Positions 32,907 through 41,646 are shown, counted from the first letter of the stretch. The stretch is 64,000 nucleotides of DNA from Streptomyces sp. SID13031 (GCF_010548305.1 NZ_JAAGLV010000013.1:186001-250000), one strand, 5' to 3'. Numbers and translations are program-made. The notes: generated by a model from the letters alone, not told the origin.

Positions 32907-33533
32907 ATGTACGTTCCCAAACACTTTGCGGCGGATGAGTCCGTAGTACGGGACCTGCTGGCCGGGCATGGCGCCGGTGACCTGATCACCAGTACTGCGG
33001 CTGGGCTGCTGGCGACGTTGCTGCCGTTCATCTATGACCCTTCGGTCGGTGAGAACGGCGTTCTGCTCGGGCATCTCGCGCGGAACAATCCGCAGTGGAA
33101 GACGCCGGTCCTTGGCGAGGCGCTGGCGATCATCACCGGGCCGGACGCCTACATCTCGCCGTCGGCGTATGCGACGAAGCGGGAGCACGGGCGGGTCGTA
33201 CCGACCTGGAACTACGTGATAGCCCACGTCTATGGCGAGCTGGTGATTCATGACGATCCGGCCTGGCTGGACGGGCTCGTACGGCAGTTGACCGTCAAAC
33301 ATGAGGCTGGGTTCGCCGAGCAGTGGTCGGTGGATGATGCGCCTGAGGCGTTTGTCAGCGGGCAGTTGCGGGCGATCGTCGGCGTCGAGCTGGTGATCAG
33401 CCGGATCGAGGCGAAGGCGAAGCTCAGCCAGAACCGTTCCGGCGCCGACATCGACGGCGTGGCCGAGTCGCTCGAGGCGCGGGGCGAGCTCGCCTCGGCA
33501 GAGGCGGTCAGGGCGGCCAAACCCAATAAGTGA
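32907..33533 (+). CDS. PaiB-like FMN-binding protein
   Basis: This 208-residue protein starts MYVPKHFAADESVVRDLLA, the opening of the PaiB/FMN-binding negative regulator family. LLPFIYDP, GVLLGHLARNNPQW, VLAI-type strands and TWNYVIAHVYGELVIHDD follow. The C-terminal LVISRIEAKAKLSQNRSGAD is also typical. The fold is a split barrel that binds FMN. PaiB affects sporulation and degradative enzymes in Bacillus, but here no role is known. It starts on the base after the membrane protein stop. Confidence 0.88.
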   Translation: MYVPKHFAADESVVRDLLAGHGAGDLITSTAAGLLATLLPFIYDPSVGENGVLLGHLARNNPQWKTPVLGEALAIITGPDAYISPSAYATKREHGRVVPTWNYVIAHVYGELVIHDDPAWLDGLVRQLTVKHEAGFAEQWSVDDAPEAFVSGQLRAIVGVELVISRIEAKAKLSQNRSGADIDGVAESLEARGELASAEAVRAAKPNK

Positions 33534-33681
33534 AGGCGACACGCCGAGTCGTTAGTAGCTTTTCAACGGTTTGTGTCGTTGGGGAAACGTACGGGTCGGC
33601 CCGGATCGCGCACCGGGCTGTCGGGAGTAGATAGCGATCCATTAGCCTGGGTCGGGTTTTCGTCGGCGACGTGGAGGATTC

Positions 33682-34320
33682 GTGAAGCGGTTCGTAGTAC
33701 CGCCGAGCTGGCCTACGCCGCCCCGCCGCAGCTGGACGCCGCCGAAGACGTGGCGCCCCGACCCTGCGTGGCCGGCCGCGCCCGACGACTGGAAGTTCTG
33801 GATCGACGGCAAGGGCAACGCCGTGCGCGGTCCTGTCGGGCTGTACGGCGGTCCCTCGCGGCGGGTGGTGGCTCTGGGGGCCGGCGGTTTGATGCTCTTC
33901 CTGGCGGTGAACTTCTGGGCCTTGTCCGCGATCGGCCTGTTCGACGGCGGCCCGGCGGACTCGCAGGCGGTGCCGGTCGTCGATGACAGCACTCCGTCGC
34001 CGTCGGCGCCGGTGAAGCCGACGACCCCGCCGAAGACGACCACCACGGCCGAAGGGTCCGCGCCGCCGCCGGTCGTGAAGACGACCCGGCCGCCGTCGAC
34101 CCCGACGCCGACCAAGACGAAGACGACGAAGAAGCGCGAAGATCGCGATCCGACGCCGACCAAGCCGACGACCACCAAACCGACGGCGAAGCCGACCCCT
34201 CGCCCGACCCCGAGCCGGCCGCCGACGCGCGAAGAGATGATCGAGCAGTACTGCGCCGCCCAGGGCTACGATCCGGCCTGGTGCGACCCGGAGAACTGGC
34301 CCGACTCCGACGGCCCCTGA
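33682..34320 (+). CDS. Membrane-anchored Thr/Pro/Lys-rich protein
   Basis: This 212-residue protein has a Pro/Trp-rich cytosolic N-terminus (residues 1-60, PPRRSWTPPKTWRPD) and one membrane helix (VVALGAGGLMLFLAVNFWAL). A long extracellular linker rich in Thr, Pro and Lys follows (about 100-185), and a short acidic tail with two Cys (QYCAAQGYDPAWCDP). No enzyme motif is seen. It may span or bind the cell wall. The GTG start has GGAGG 6 nt upstream. It stands alone between the PaiB-like gene and the convergent oxidoreductase. Confidence 0.7.
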   Translation: MKRFVVPPSWPTPPRRSWTPPKTWRPDPAWPAAPDDWKFWIDGKGNAVRGPVGLYGGPSRRVVALGAGGLMLFLAVNFWALSAIGLFDGGPADSQAVPVVDDSTPSPSAPVKPTTPPKTTTTAEGSAPPPVVKTTRPPSTPTPTKTKTTKKREDRDPTPTKPTTTKPTAKPTPRPTPSRPPTREEMIEQYCAAQGYDPAWCDPENWPDSDGP

Positions 34321-34406
34321 CCCCGTCTGGACCTCGTCGACACCACCGTGGTCGACGACTGGCTCGTCCTCCTCGGCTATCGGGTCGGCGAGCGGCTCTG
34401 ACGGGG

Positions 34407-35561
34407 TCAGACGATGTTCTGCTCGGCGCGCGGGCCTGAGGTCTGGAAGCGGGTGGCGTGCAGGGGAGAGATGTCGACGAAGGGCTCTCTGTCCAGGTAG
34501 AGATCCCGGATGATCTCGCCGATGGCCGGGCCCTGGAGGAAGCCGTGGCCGGAGAAGCCGGTGGCGTAGAGGAAGCGGCTGAGCTCGGCGGCTTCGCCGA
34601 TCAGGGCGTTGTGGTCGGGGGTGTTCTCGTAGAGGCCGGCCCAGCCGCTGGCCAAGCCGACGTCCAGGAGAGATGGCGCTCGTTGTTCCATGGCTGCGGT
34701 CAGGCGAGGGAGCCAGGCATCTGAGCGACTCAGGTCGAAGCCGGGCTCCTCCTCCGGGTCGGACATGCCGACCAGGAGGCCAGGGCCCTCGCCGTGGAAG
34801 TAGAAGGTGCTGCTGAAGTCGATCGTCATCGGCAGGTCGCGAGGCAGGCCGGGAATCGCTTCTGTCACGACGATCTGGCGGCGGAGCGGCGTCACCGGCA
34901 GGTCGACGCCGACCATGGCGGCGAGCGGCTCCGACCATGCACCGGCCGCGCAGATCACCGTTGAGGTGGCGACCGTGCCACGATTCGTCCGGACGCTGCG
35001 GATCTCGTTGCCGACAGCATCGATTCCGGTCACCTCGCAGCCGGTGACCACCGTTGCGCCCAGCTTGCGGGCAGCCGTGGCATACCCGAGTACGACGGAC
35101 TCCGGCGTACAGTGCCCGTCGTTCGGGGAGAAGCAGGCGGCGACCAGGCCGTCGGGCGACAGGATCGGCGCCAGCCGGACGGCCTCGGCGACGTCGAGCA
35201 TCCGGGTCGGCTGGCCGGCCGCGTTCTGCAACCGGGTGCTCTCCTCGAACAGCTCGACCTGCTCGTTCGACGACAGCAGGAACAGGTAGCCGACGCGATG
35301 CAGGTCGATCTCCTGCCCGGGGCGCTCGCCGAACCGGGCGAACGCCTCCAGGCTGCGCGCGCCGAGCGCGATGTTCAGCTCGTCGGAGAAGTTCGCCCGG
35401 ACCCCACCGGCCGCCTTCGAGGTCGAGCCCGAGCCGAGCTCGTTCCGCTCCAGCAGCAGGACGTCCGTGACGCCGGCCTCGGCGAGGTGGAAGGCGATAC
35501 TCGTGCCCATCACCCCGCCGCCGACGATCACCACCGCGGCGCTGTCAGGAAGCAGCGTCAC
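34407..35561 (-). CDS. FAD-dependent oxidoreductase of the DAO/sarcosine oxidase type
   Basis: This 384-residue protein has the FAD Rossmann motif VVIVGGGVMGTSIAFHLAEA at the N-terminus, ending in a Glu (LLLERNE). SGSTSKAAGGVRANFSDE follows, typical of DadA/SoxB-like enzymes. The C-terminal GWAGLYENTPDHNALIGE, then ATGFSGHGFLQGP, completes the FAD site. It should oxidise a secondary or primary amine such as an amino acid. Its start overlaps the stop of the aldehyde dehydrogenase gene by 4 nt, so the product aldehyde or imine is probably passed to that enzyme. The exact substrate is unknown. Confidence 0.9.
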   Translation of the reverse strand: MTLLPDSAAVVIVGGGVMGTSIAFHLAEAGVTDVLLLERNELGSGSTSKAAGGVRANFSDELNIALGARSLEAFARFGERPGQEIDLHRVGYLFLLSSNEQVELFEESTRLQNAAGQPTRMLDVAEAVRLAPILSPDGLVAACFSPNDGHCTPESVVLGYATAARKLGATVVTGCEVTGIDAVGNEIRSVRTNRGTVATSTVICAAGAWSEPLAAMVGVDLPVTPLRRQIVVTEAIPGLPRDLPMTIDFSSTFYFHGEGPGLLVGMSDPEEEPGFDLSRSDAWLPRLTAAMEQRAPSLLDVGLASGWAGLYENTPDHNALIGEAAELSRFLYATGFSGHGFLQGPAIGEIIRDLYLDREPFVDISPLHATRFQTSGPRAEQNIV

Positions 35562-37102
35562 GGCAGCAAGAAGTCGTAGTCCGCCTCGACGGTGACGGTA
35601 TCCATCTGCGCCTTCTGCAGCTTGCCCGAGTAGTCCCAGTTGAGCGACTGCCAGCGGGTGAACTGGTCGAGCACCCAGATACCGCTCTGCCGCGACCCGT
35701 TGCCCGACTTGCCGTTACCGCCGAACGGCAGGTGCGCCTCGGCGCCGGAGGTCGAGTTGTTCACGCTGACCATGCCCGCCGAGATCCCCTGCGCGAACCG
35801 GAACGCCTTGTTCGGGTCGGTCGTGTAGATCGAGCTGGACAGCCCGTACCCCGACTTGTTGCCCAGGGCAATCGCTTCATCAAGGGTTCGGTACGTCGTG
35901 ATGCCGACGATCGGGCCGAACGTCTCGTTCAGGAACAGCTCGTCGTCCGGCCGGACCTGGTCGACGATGACCGGGTGGAAGAACAGGCCCTTGGCGGGAT
36001 CCCCGACGAAACCCTCGCGCGGGTTGTCCGCGCCGACCCGGCCGGTCGAACCGATGACGGCGTGGTGCGCGCTGATCCAGCCGAGCGTCTTCTCGAAACC
36101 GGCCGCGAACTTCTCGTCCAGCAAGGGACCGAACAGCACGTCCTGGGTCGGGTCGCCCATCGCCGCCTCGCGAACGGCCGCACTGAACCGGCTGACGAAC
36201 TCGTCGTGCACCGACTCGTGCACGATCACCGTTCCCAGCGAGGTGCACCGCTGTCCCGCAGTGCCGAAGCCGGAGAAGAGGGCGCCTTCGACGGCCAGTT
36301 CGAGGTTCGCGTCCTCGGTGATCACCATCGGGTTCTTGCCGCCGAGCTCGAGGCATGGGGTCTGCAGGTGGCGGCCGCACAGCTCGCCGATGCGGGTACC
36401 GACCTCGCTCGATCCGGTGAAGCCGACCTTGTCGATCAGCCCGGCCTGCAACGACTGCTCCAATCCGGCGAAGGTGTCGGGGCCATCGGCGTACACGAGG
36501 TTGAAACCGCCCGCCGGTACGCCGGAATGGGCGAAGATCTCGTAGAACGCCTCGGAGACGACGGCGGAGTACTCCGCCGGCTTCCAGACCACCGTGTTGC
36601 CGCAGAGCAGCGCGGGGACGATGTACCAGGACGGCACCGCGACGGGGAAGTTGCCGGCCGAGATGACCGCGACCGCGCCGACCGGGCGACGGAAGGTGAA
36701 CAGCTGCTTGTCGGGCATCTCCGACGGTACGGTCTGGCCGTAGAGCCGGCGACCCTCGCCGATGAAGAAGTCGCAGGTGTCGATGATCTCCTGGACCTCG
36801 CCGAGCGCCTCCGCCAGCGGTTTGCCGATCTCGCGGGTAACCAGCGCGGCCAGCCGCTCCTTGTTCGCGGTCATCAGCCGGCCGACGTTGGCGATCACCT
36901 GACCGCGCTGCGGAGCGGGTAACGCGGCCCAGCCCGGCTGAGCGTCCTTCGCTGCCTGGGCGGCCCGCACGAACACGTCTGGCCCGGCGACGCCGATGGT
37001 GCCGACCACGTCGGCGGTATCCGCCGGATTGGTGGACGGCGCGGTCCGTACCGGGTCCTGAACCCGCTCCCCATTGACCACGGACAAGATGACAGACGAC
37101 AC
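35558..37102 (-). CDS. NAD(P)-dependent aldehyde dehydrogenase
   Basis: This 514-residue protein is a full-length ALDH. The cofactor/catalytic motifs are VISAGNFPVAVPSWYIVPAL, the Asn region of that segment, GFTGSSEVG, the Glu in CLELGGKNP and the Cys in GFGTAGQRCTS. It resembles antiquitin-like and alpha-ketoglutarate-semialdehyde dehydrogenases more than the betaine type. Two partners are possible. The coupled FAD oxidoreductase suggests an amine-derived semialdehyde (for example piperideine-6-carboxylate). The KdgD operon 5 kb away makes alpha-ketoglutarate semialdehyde and lacks its own dehydrogenase. The GTG start has AGAGGA upstream. Confidence 0.88.
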   Translation of the reverse strand: MSSVILSVVNGERVQDPVRTAPSTNPADTADVVGTIGVAGPDVFVRAAQAAKDAQPGWAALPAPQRGQVIANVGRLMTANKERLAALVTREIGKPLAEALGEVQEIIDTCDFFIGEGRRLYGQTVPSEMPDKQLFTFRRPVGAVAVISAGNFPVAVPSWYIVPALLCGNTVVWKPAEYSAVVSEAFYEIFAHSGVPAGGFNLVYADGPDTFAGLEQSLQAGLIDKVGFTGSSEVGTRIGELCGRHLQTPCLELGGKNPMVITEDANLELAVEGALFSGFGTAGQRCTSLGTVIVHESVHDEFVSRFSAAVREAAMGDPTQDVLFGPLLDEKFAAGFEKTLGWISAHHAVIGSTGRVGADNPREGFVGDPAKGLFFHPVIVDQVRPDDELFLNETFGPIVGITTYRTLDEAIALGNKSGYGLSSSIYTTDPNKAFRFAQGISAGMVSVNNSTSGAEAHLPFGGNGKSGNGSRQSGIWVLDQFTRWQSLNWDYSGKLQKAQMDTVTVEADYDFLLP

Positions 37103-37427
37103 AGGTGGGTCCTCTCACTCAGCGCTTCGGTGCCCCCACCCTCACCCGCCCCCACCCCCCTTGCCAACCCCACCCCGCGCGCCCCACCCAACCCGTCGCC
37201 ACCAGGCACCGCCACCTGCCCCCTCACCCTTACCTCCAGCCGACTCATCATCGGTCCCTTGTGTCCCTCCACCATTTGCGTTCAGCGGAGCATTGCGCGA
37301 AGGAGGGACACAAGGGACCGATGATGAGTCGGTTAGGGGTAAGGGTGAGCGGGGAGTCCTGGGGGGAATTTGGTGGGTGGCGTGTGAGAGTGCTGGGGTG
37401 AGTTTGAGTGATGAGGAGATTGCCGGT
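37103..37427. other. Divergent intergenic region with C-rich and G-rich flanks
   Basis: No convincing gene lies between the aldehyde dehydrogenase start and the next plus-strand gene. The left part (37131-37239) is strongly C-rich on the plus strand and the right part (37333-37400) is G-rich. A 31-bp perfect inverted repeat lies between. Four G-runs at 37336-37366 fit a G-quadruplex pattern (G3+ with loops of 4, 5 and 7), and the C-rich part gives a similar pattern on the minus strand. Confidence 0.6.
37240..37332. repeat. 31-bp perfect inverted repeat with 31-nt loop
   Basis: The arms at 37240-37270 and 37302-37332 are exactly complementary, beginning CCGACTCATCATCGG. Partial pairing extends outward through the flanking CTCACCCTTACC and GGTAAGGGTGAG-like segments to about 46 bp. 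Unlike the other long hairpins in this window, it lies between divergent starts rather than at gene ends. It may be a mobile palindromic element or a long attenuator-like structure. Confidence 0.75.
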
Positions 37428-37976
37428 ATGTCGCTGGGGGAGCGGCGGGAGCTGGTTCGGCGGCTGGTGGGGGCGCGGGGGCTGGTGCCGAGCCGGGAGA
37501 CGATCGAGCGGGTTCGCAAGTGGCGGCTTGCGGTGCTGGTGGTCTGTGTCGTGACGCTGATCCCGTGGACCGTCTACCTGGCCATCACGCTGCCGGGGCA
37601 TTACGTCGCGCGGAACTGGGTCGCGACCTGGGTCGGGTTCGACATCCTGCTGATCACGATGCTGACGGTGACCGCGATCGCCGGCTGGCGGCGCCGGCAA
37701 CTGGTCTTCCCGACGGCGTTCGCGTCCGGCGTGCTGCTGATCTGCGACGCGTGGTTCGACGTGATGACGAGTCAGCCCGGGGCGGACCTGATCCAGGCGC
37801 TGGTCAGCGCGCTGGTGCTCGAGATCCCGCTCGGGATCGGGTTCATCGCCGGACCGCTGCGGGTGATGCGGGTCATCGCGACGCGGCACGGGCTGGTCGA
37901 GCCGGGGACCCGGATGTGGAGCGTCCCGATCCCGATGCCGGAGCTCTGGCCGGATCGGCCGGGTACCCGCGACTGA
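37428..37976 (+). CDS. Membrane protein of unknown function
   Basis: This 182-residue protein begins with a charged helix (SLGERRELVRRLVGAR) and has four hydrophobic segments: LAVLVVCVVTLIPWTVYLAI, WVGFDILLITMLTVTAIAGW, FPTAFASGVLLICDAWFDVM and ALVLEIPLGIGFIAGPLRVM. I recognise it as a type of actinobacterial integral membrane protein without known function. The ATG at 37428 has GAGGAG 9 nt upstream. A GTG at 37398 in frame would add 10 residues. It is divergent from the aldehyde dehydrogenase gene across the unusual palindromic region. Confidence 0.75.
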   Translation: MSLGERRELVRRLVGARGLVPSRETIERVRKWRLAVLVVCVVTLIPWTVYLAITLPGHYVARNWVATWVGFDILLITMLTVTAIAGWRRRQLVFPTAFASGVLLICDAWFDVMTSQPGADLIQALVSALVLEIPLGIGFIAGPLRVMRVIATRHGLVEPGTRMWSVPIPMPELWPDRPGTRD

Positions 37977-38050
37977 TCTTGTGAATGCAATCACAAGCCG
38001 GTAAAGTGGGCGGCGTACAGCAACTGAGTCGGAGTTGGCTGGAGGCGTAC

Positions 38051-38539
38051 ATGACGGAGCGCAAGCCGCCCGGGATGAAGACCCAGGACTGGGTCGAGGC
38101 GCAGATCAAGCAGGCCCAGGCGCGGGGTGAGTTCGACGATCTCGCCGGCCAGGGCAAGCCGCTGCCGAAGCTGGCGGACCCGCACGATCCGGACTGGTGG
38201 GTGAAGGACTTCATCCGCCGGGAGAAGATCGAGACCGACGCGCTGCTGCCGCCGTCGGTCCAGCTCCGCAAGGAGAAGCAGGCGCTGCAGGAAAAGCTGT
38301 CGGTACTACGTACCGAGACCGAGGTCCGCGACTACCTCCAGGACCTCAACCGCCGGATCCTCCTCCAGATCCGCGACGCGACCGGCGTCGTCGTACCGGT
38401 CGGCCCGGTCGACGAGGAAGAGATGTTCGCCCAGTGGCAGGAAGGCCACGAGGCCCGCCAAGCCGCCCGGGCCCGCGCTCGCGCCACCGAACCGTCTCCA
38501 GCACCCAAACGCAGCTTCTGGCAACGCCTCTTCAGCTGA
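38051..38539 (+). CDS. DUF1992 (DnaJ-C28-like) domain protein
   Basis: This 162-residue protein carries the DUF1992 signature WVEAQIKQAQARGEFDDLAG, then QGKPLPKL, DWWVKDFIRREKI and LPPSVQLRKEKQALQEKL. The same domain occurs in eukaryotic DNAJC28 but no J domain is present here. The C-terminal third is helical and basic, with a Pro/Lys tail. A GGAGG site lies 5 nt before the ATG. Its function in bacteria is unknown. A palindromic repeat follows its stop by a few bases. Confidence 0.88.
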   Translation: MTERKPPGMKTQDWVEAQIKQAQARGEFDDLAGQGKPLPKLADPHDPDWWVKDFIRREKIETDALLPPSVQLRKEKQALQEKLSVLRTETEVRDYLQDLNRRILLQIRDATGVVVPVGPVDEEEMFAQWQEGHEARQAARARARATEPSPAPKRSFWQRLFS

Positions 38540-38543
38540 CTGC

Positions 38544-38646
38544 CCGTCCCGACCGACAGGACATAGTGCTGTTTTCGGTCTGCCGGGCGCCCACTCAAGC
38601 GTGAACTCCCGGTGCGAATCGGAGTATGTCCTGTCGGTCGGGACGG
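38544..38646. repeat. Dispersed palindromic repeat, copy A
   Basis: The 22-bp arms at 38544-38565 and 38625-38646 are exactly complementary and contain GTCCCGACCGACAGGACATA. The 59-nt loop carries an inner CCGGG/CCCGG stem. It lies between convergent genes (stops 38539 and 38652). The same arm sequence, with one change, recurs at 47462-47563, so this is more than an ordinary terminator. Confidence 0.8.
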
Positions 38647-38651
38647 CAGCA

Positions 38652-40760
38652 TCAGCTCTGGAGGAGTTTGCGGACCGCAGCTTCCACAGTTTCTTCGCTG
38701 AGGAGGACTTGGCGGGCCGCGTTGCCTAGCGGGACGAAGGAGTCTTCGCTGGTTACTCGGGCCAGGGCACCGGTGTAGCCGGCGTCGATGAGGGCGGACA
38801 GGACGCCTTCGGAGACGCCGCCGGTGCGGCGGGTTTCGTCGACGACCAGGACGCGGCCGGTGGTTGTTGCCTCGCGCAACAGATCTTCCAGTGGCAGCGG
38901 CGCCAGCCAGCGGAGGTCCAGGACGCGGACGCCGGGCAGGCGGGCGGCGACTCGGAGGCTCATCGGGAGCCCGTTGCCGAAGGTGACGATGGTCAGGTCG
39001 CGGCCGTCGCCATACGTGCGGCCGCGTCCGATCGGCACATGCTCAGTCGGGTACGGCGCCAGCCACTGGTCGTCGCCGTCCGCGTGCAGATCGCGCCGGT
39101 GGTACAACGCGATCGGCTCCAGGAACACCGACACCGTTCCCTCCGCGCGAGCTGCCGCGGCGCAGGTGTGCAGCATCGCCGCCGCATCGTCAGGCCGCGA
39201 CGGCGACGCGATCACCAGCCCGGGGATGTCCCGCAGTACACCGATCGCGTCGTCGTTGTGAAAGTGCCCGCCGAACCCCTTCTGATACCCGTAGCCCGCG
39301 ATCCGCAGCACCATCGGGTTCCGGTACTGCCCCTGCGAGAAGAACTTCAGCGACGCCGCCTCGCCCCGCAGCTGATCCTCCGCATTGTGCAGATAGGCGA
39401 GATACTGGATCTCCGGCAACGGCAACAACCCCGACACCCCCGCGCCCAGCGCGAGCCCGAGAATCGACTGCTCATCGAGCAAGGTGTCGAACACCCGCGC
39501 CGCCCCGAACGACTTCTGCAGCCCGCGCGTCACCCCGTAGACCCCGCCCTTGCGCCCGATGTCCTCCCCGAAAGCAAGGGATTCCGGGTACGACGCGAGC
39601 ACATCGCCCAGCGCCCGGTTGATCGACTGGCTGAGTGTGAGCGGCTCGGTCGTGCGACGGTCCAGGTCGGGCAGTGAGTCCGCGACGATCGCGTCATCGG
39701 GGAAGGCCAGCGGTGCGACCACCGCGGCGGCCGAATCGAGCTGCGGCAGGCCGGCCACCTCGCGCGCGATCCCGAGCACCTCGGAGCGCTTGTTCTCGTA
39801 GAGCTCGATCACGTCGTCGGCGTCATAGCCGGCTCCCAGCAGCAAGCGCGCAGTACCGAGCAGTGGATCGAGTTCCTCGTCGGCGATGAGTTCGGCAGGG
39901 CTCCGGTACGCCGCTTCGACGTCCGACCCGGCGTGGCCCATCAGCCGGACCGTTCGCAGCCGCAGGAACGCGGGTCGCCGGTTCCGCCGGACGAAGGTCG
40001 CGGCCTCCTTCGCCATCGTCAGCGTCGCAGCGAGATCGGTGCCGTCGGCATCGAAGTACCGCAGACCGTGGCGTTGCCCGTAGGCCTGCTTGATCCAGCC
40101 GTCCGGGGTGCGCACGCTGATGCCGATCCCGTTGTCCTCGCAGACCAGCAGCAACGGCATCGGGATGCCCTGGTACGACGCGTGCAGCGCCGCGTTGATC
40201 GCGCCGGTGGCGGTCGAGTGGTTCGCCGAGGCGTCGCCGAAGCTGGTCACCACGATGGCGTCGGCCGGCCACGGCGACGGCACGCCCAGTTTGGCCGCGC
40301 GGGCGATCGAGAAGGCAACGCCCATCGCGCGGGGCAGGTGCGAGGCGATCGTCGAGGTCTGCGGGATGATCGCCAGGTCGTGCCGGCCGAACACCTTGTG
40401 CCGGCCGCCCGAGATCGGTTCGGTGGTCGCCGCCGCGACCCCGAGCAGGATGTCCCGGAGGCCGTCCTTGTCCCGGTACTGCGCCGCGCGGGCCAGGTAG
40501 AAGGCGCCTGAACGGTAGTGCAGCAGCGCGGGGTCGGTGGGCTCCAGGGCCGCGGCGACGGCGGCGTTGCCCTCGTGGCCGGCGGAGCCGATCGTGTAGT
40601 AGCCCTGCCCTTGCGACTGGAGCCACCTGGCGGCGAGATCGGCGTGACGGCTGCCGAGCTGCGCGTCGTACAGGCTGAGCAGTATGTCCGCGGGGTGCTC
40701 GCAGGGGACCGGTTTGAGCGCCCGCACGCGGTCGGGGAACAGCTCGTCCACAGCGGTCAC
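38652..40760 (-). CDS. Fused E1 alpha-beta 2-oxoacid dehydrogenase component
   Basis: This 702-residue protein joins both halves of a thiamine-diphosphate E1 enzyme. The alpha part has TIGSAGHEGNAAVAAAL and the ThDP motif GDASANHS...CEDNG. The beta part, from about residue 385, has LTLSQSINRALGDVLASYPE, FGEDIGRKGGVYGVT and LDEQSILGLALGAG. Such single-chain E1 proteins decarboxylate branched-chain or related 2-oxoacids and pass the acyl group to a lipoyl E2. No E2 or E3 gene is in this window. The GTG start at 40760 has GGGAG 7 nt upstream. An upstream extension to 40835 lacks a ribosome site. Confidence 0.9.
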   Translation of the reverse strand: MTAVDELFPDRVRALKPVPCEHPADILLSLYDAQLGSRHADLAARWLQSQGQGYYTIGSAGHEGNAAVAAALEPTDPALLHYRSGAFYLARAAQYRDKDGLRDILLGVAAATTEPISGGRHKVFGRHDLAIIPQTSTIASHLPRAMGVAFSIARAAKLGVPSPWPADAIVVTSFGDASANHSTATGAINAALHASYQGIPMPLLLVCEDNGIGISVRTPDGWIKQAYGQRHGLRYFDADGTDLAATLTMAKEAATFVRRNRRPAFLRLRTVRLMGHAGSDVEAAYRSPAELIADEELDPLLGTARLLLGAGYDADDVIELYENKRSEVLGIAREVAGLPQLDSAAAVVAPLAFPDDAIVADSLPDLDRRTTEPLTLSQSINRALGDVLASYPESLAFGEDIGRKGGVYGVTRGLQKSFGAARVFDTLLDEQSILGLALGAGVSGLLPLPEIQYLAYLHNAEDQLRGEAASLKFFSQGQYRNPMVLRIAGYGYQKGFGGHFHNDDAIGVLRDIPGLVIASPSRPDDAAAMLHTCAAAARAEGTVSVFLEPIALYHRRDLHADGDDQWLAPYPTEHVPIGRGRTYGDGRDLTIVTFGNGLPMSLRVAARLPGVRVLDLRWLAPLPLEDLLREATTTGRVLVVDETRRTGGVSEGVLSALIDAGYTGALARVTSEDSFVPLGNAARQVLLSEETVEAAVRKLLQS

Positions 40761-40950
40761 TGGTCGGCTCCCGCCTCGAAGATCCTCACTCGCACCATGA
40801 TCCGCGAAGAACCCCGGAACCACAGCCTCGCCCACGGGTCGGGCGCGTTCGACGACTCCCGGGGGCCTTTTTGATGACTGCTTTCACGCTGGACCGGAAC
40901 CGATCTGCCCGGCAAATCGTTGAGAGAACAGGTTGTTTTTCCTGGGGTAG

Positions 40951-41646
40951 GTGAGGATGCGCGTTCCGCTTTGGCTTCGGCGTACGGCGGTGGCCGCCGG
41001 CGTCGGGATCGCTACGGCCGGGCTGCTGGCCGGCCTCATCATGCTCGGCCCGCTGGCCGCCTCGATCCTGCTCGCCGTCGTTTTCGTGCTGGTCTGGCCG
41101 CTCAGCGCGGTGATCAAGCACCTCGCCGACCCGGCCCCGTACGGGTCGCCGACGCTCGTCGCGGCCGCTGCCGCGGGCGGGGTGCTGGCCGTCCCGGGGC
41201 TGATCCGGCTGCTCAGTTGGGGCGCGATCGGGGTGCTGGTCGCGTTCGTCGCGGCGGTCGTTTTCGTCCTGGTCGACCTGGCCCTGCCGGATACCCGCCA
41301 CGAGCGGAGGCCGCGGCGCGAGCAGAACAGGTGGTGGCGCCGGCGCCGCGTACCGGAGTACGGGGGACTGATCGCGTTGACCCACGAGGAGCAGGTCGAC
41401 GACGAGTTGCTGATCGCCTCGCTCCGGTGCCCGCTGTCCATCGAGGAGCTCTGCGGGGTGTGGGGCGAGACGACCACGACGCTGGCGCAGGGTGCCGGGC
41501 CGCGGGATCGGCAGGCCGTCGCCGAGGTCCGCCGGATCTGCCTGGACGAGTTCGAACGGCGCAACCCCGACGGCTTCCACCGCTGGCTCGACGCCGGCGC
41601 CCCCGCGGACCCCGGCGCCTACCTACTTCCGAGCCCCGGCGACTAG
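40951..41646 (+). CDS. Membrane protein with a soluble C-terminal domain, unknown function
   Basis: This 231-residue protein has three to four hydrophobic helices in residues 10-105 (AAGVGIATAGLLAGLIMLGP and ASILLAVVFVLVWPL among them). A basic stretch follows (RRPRREQNRWWRRRR), then a soluble acidic/helical domain of about 110 residues with two Cys-containing helices (CPLSIEELCGVW). I do not recognise a family. GTG at 40951 or ATG at 40957 are both possible starts. It is divergent from the E1 gene. Confidence 0.7.
   Translation: MRMRVPLWLRRTAVAAGVGIATAGLLAGLIMLGPLAASILLAVVFVLVWPLSAVIKHLADPAPYGSPTLVAAAAAGGVLAVPGLIRLLSWGAIGVLVAFVAAVVFVLVDLALPDTRHERRPRREQNRWWRRRRVPEYGGLIALTHEEQVDDELLIASLRCPLSIEELCGVWGETTTTLAQGAGPRDRQAVAEVRRICLDEFERRNPDGFHRWLDAGAPADPGAYLLPSPGD

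Noticed and set aside
31743..33542. 599-codon open frame on the minus strand
   Set aside because: It is antisense to the membrane protein and PaiB-like genes, is Arg-rich and has no recognisable domain.
37105..37519. Several ORFs across the 31-bp inverted repeat on both strands
   Set aside because: They read the same palindrome in both directions, are Pro/Ser/Thr-rich, and do not continue into conserved domains.
38541..38650. tRNA or small RNA gene in the long palindrome (GGTGCGAATC resembles a T-loop)
   Set aside because: No acceptor, anticodon or D-arm geometry fits. The palindrome explains the sequence.
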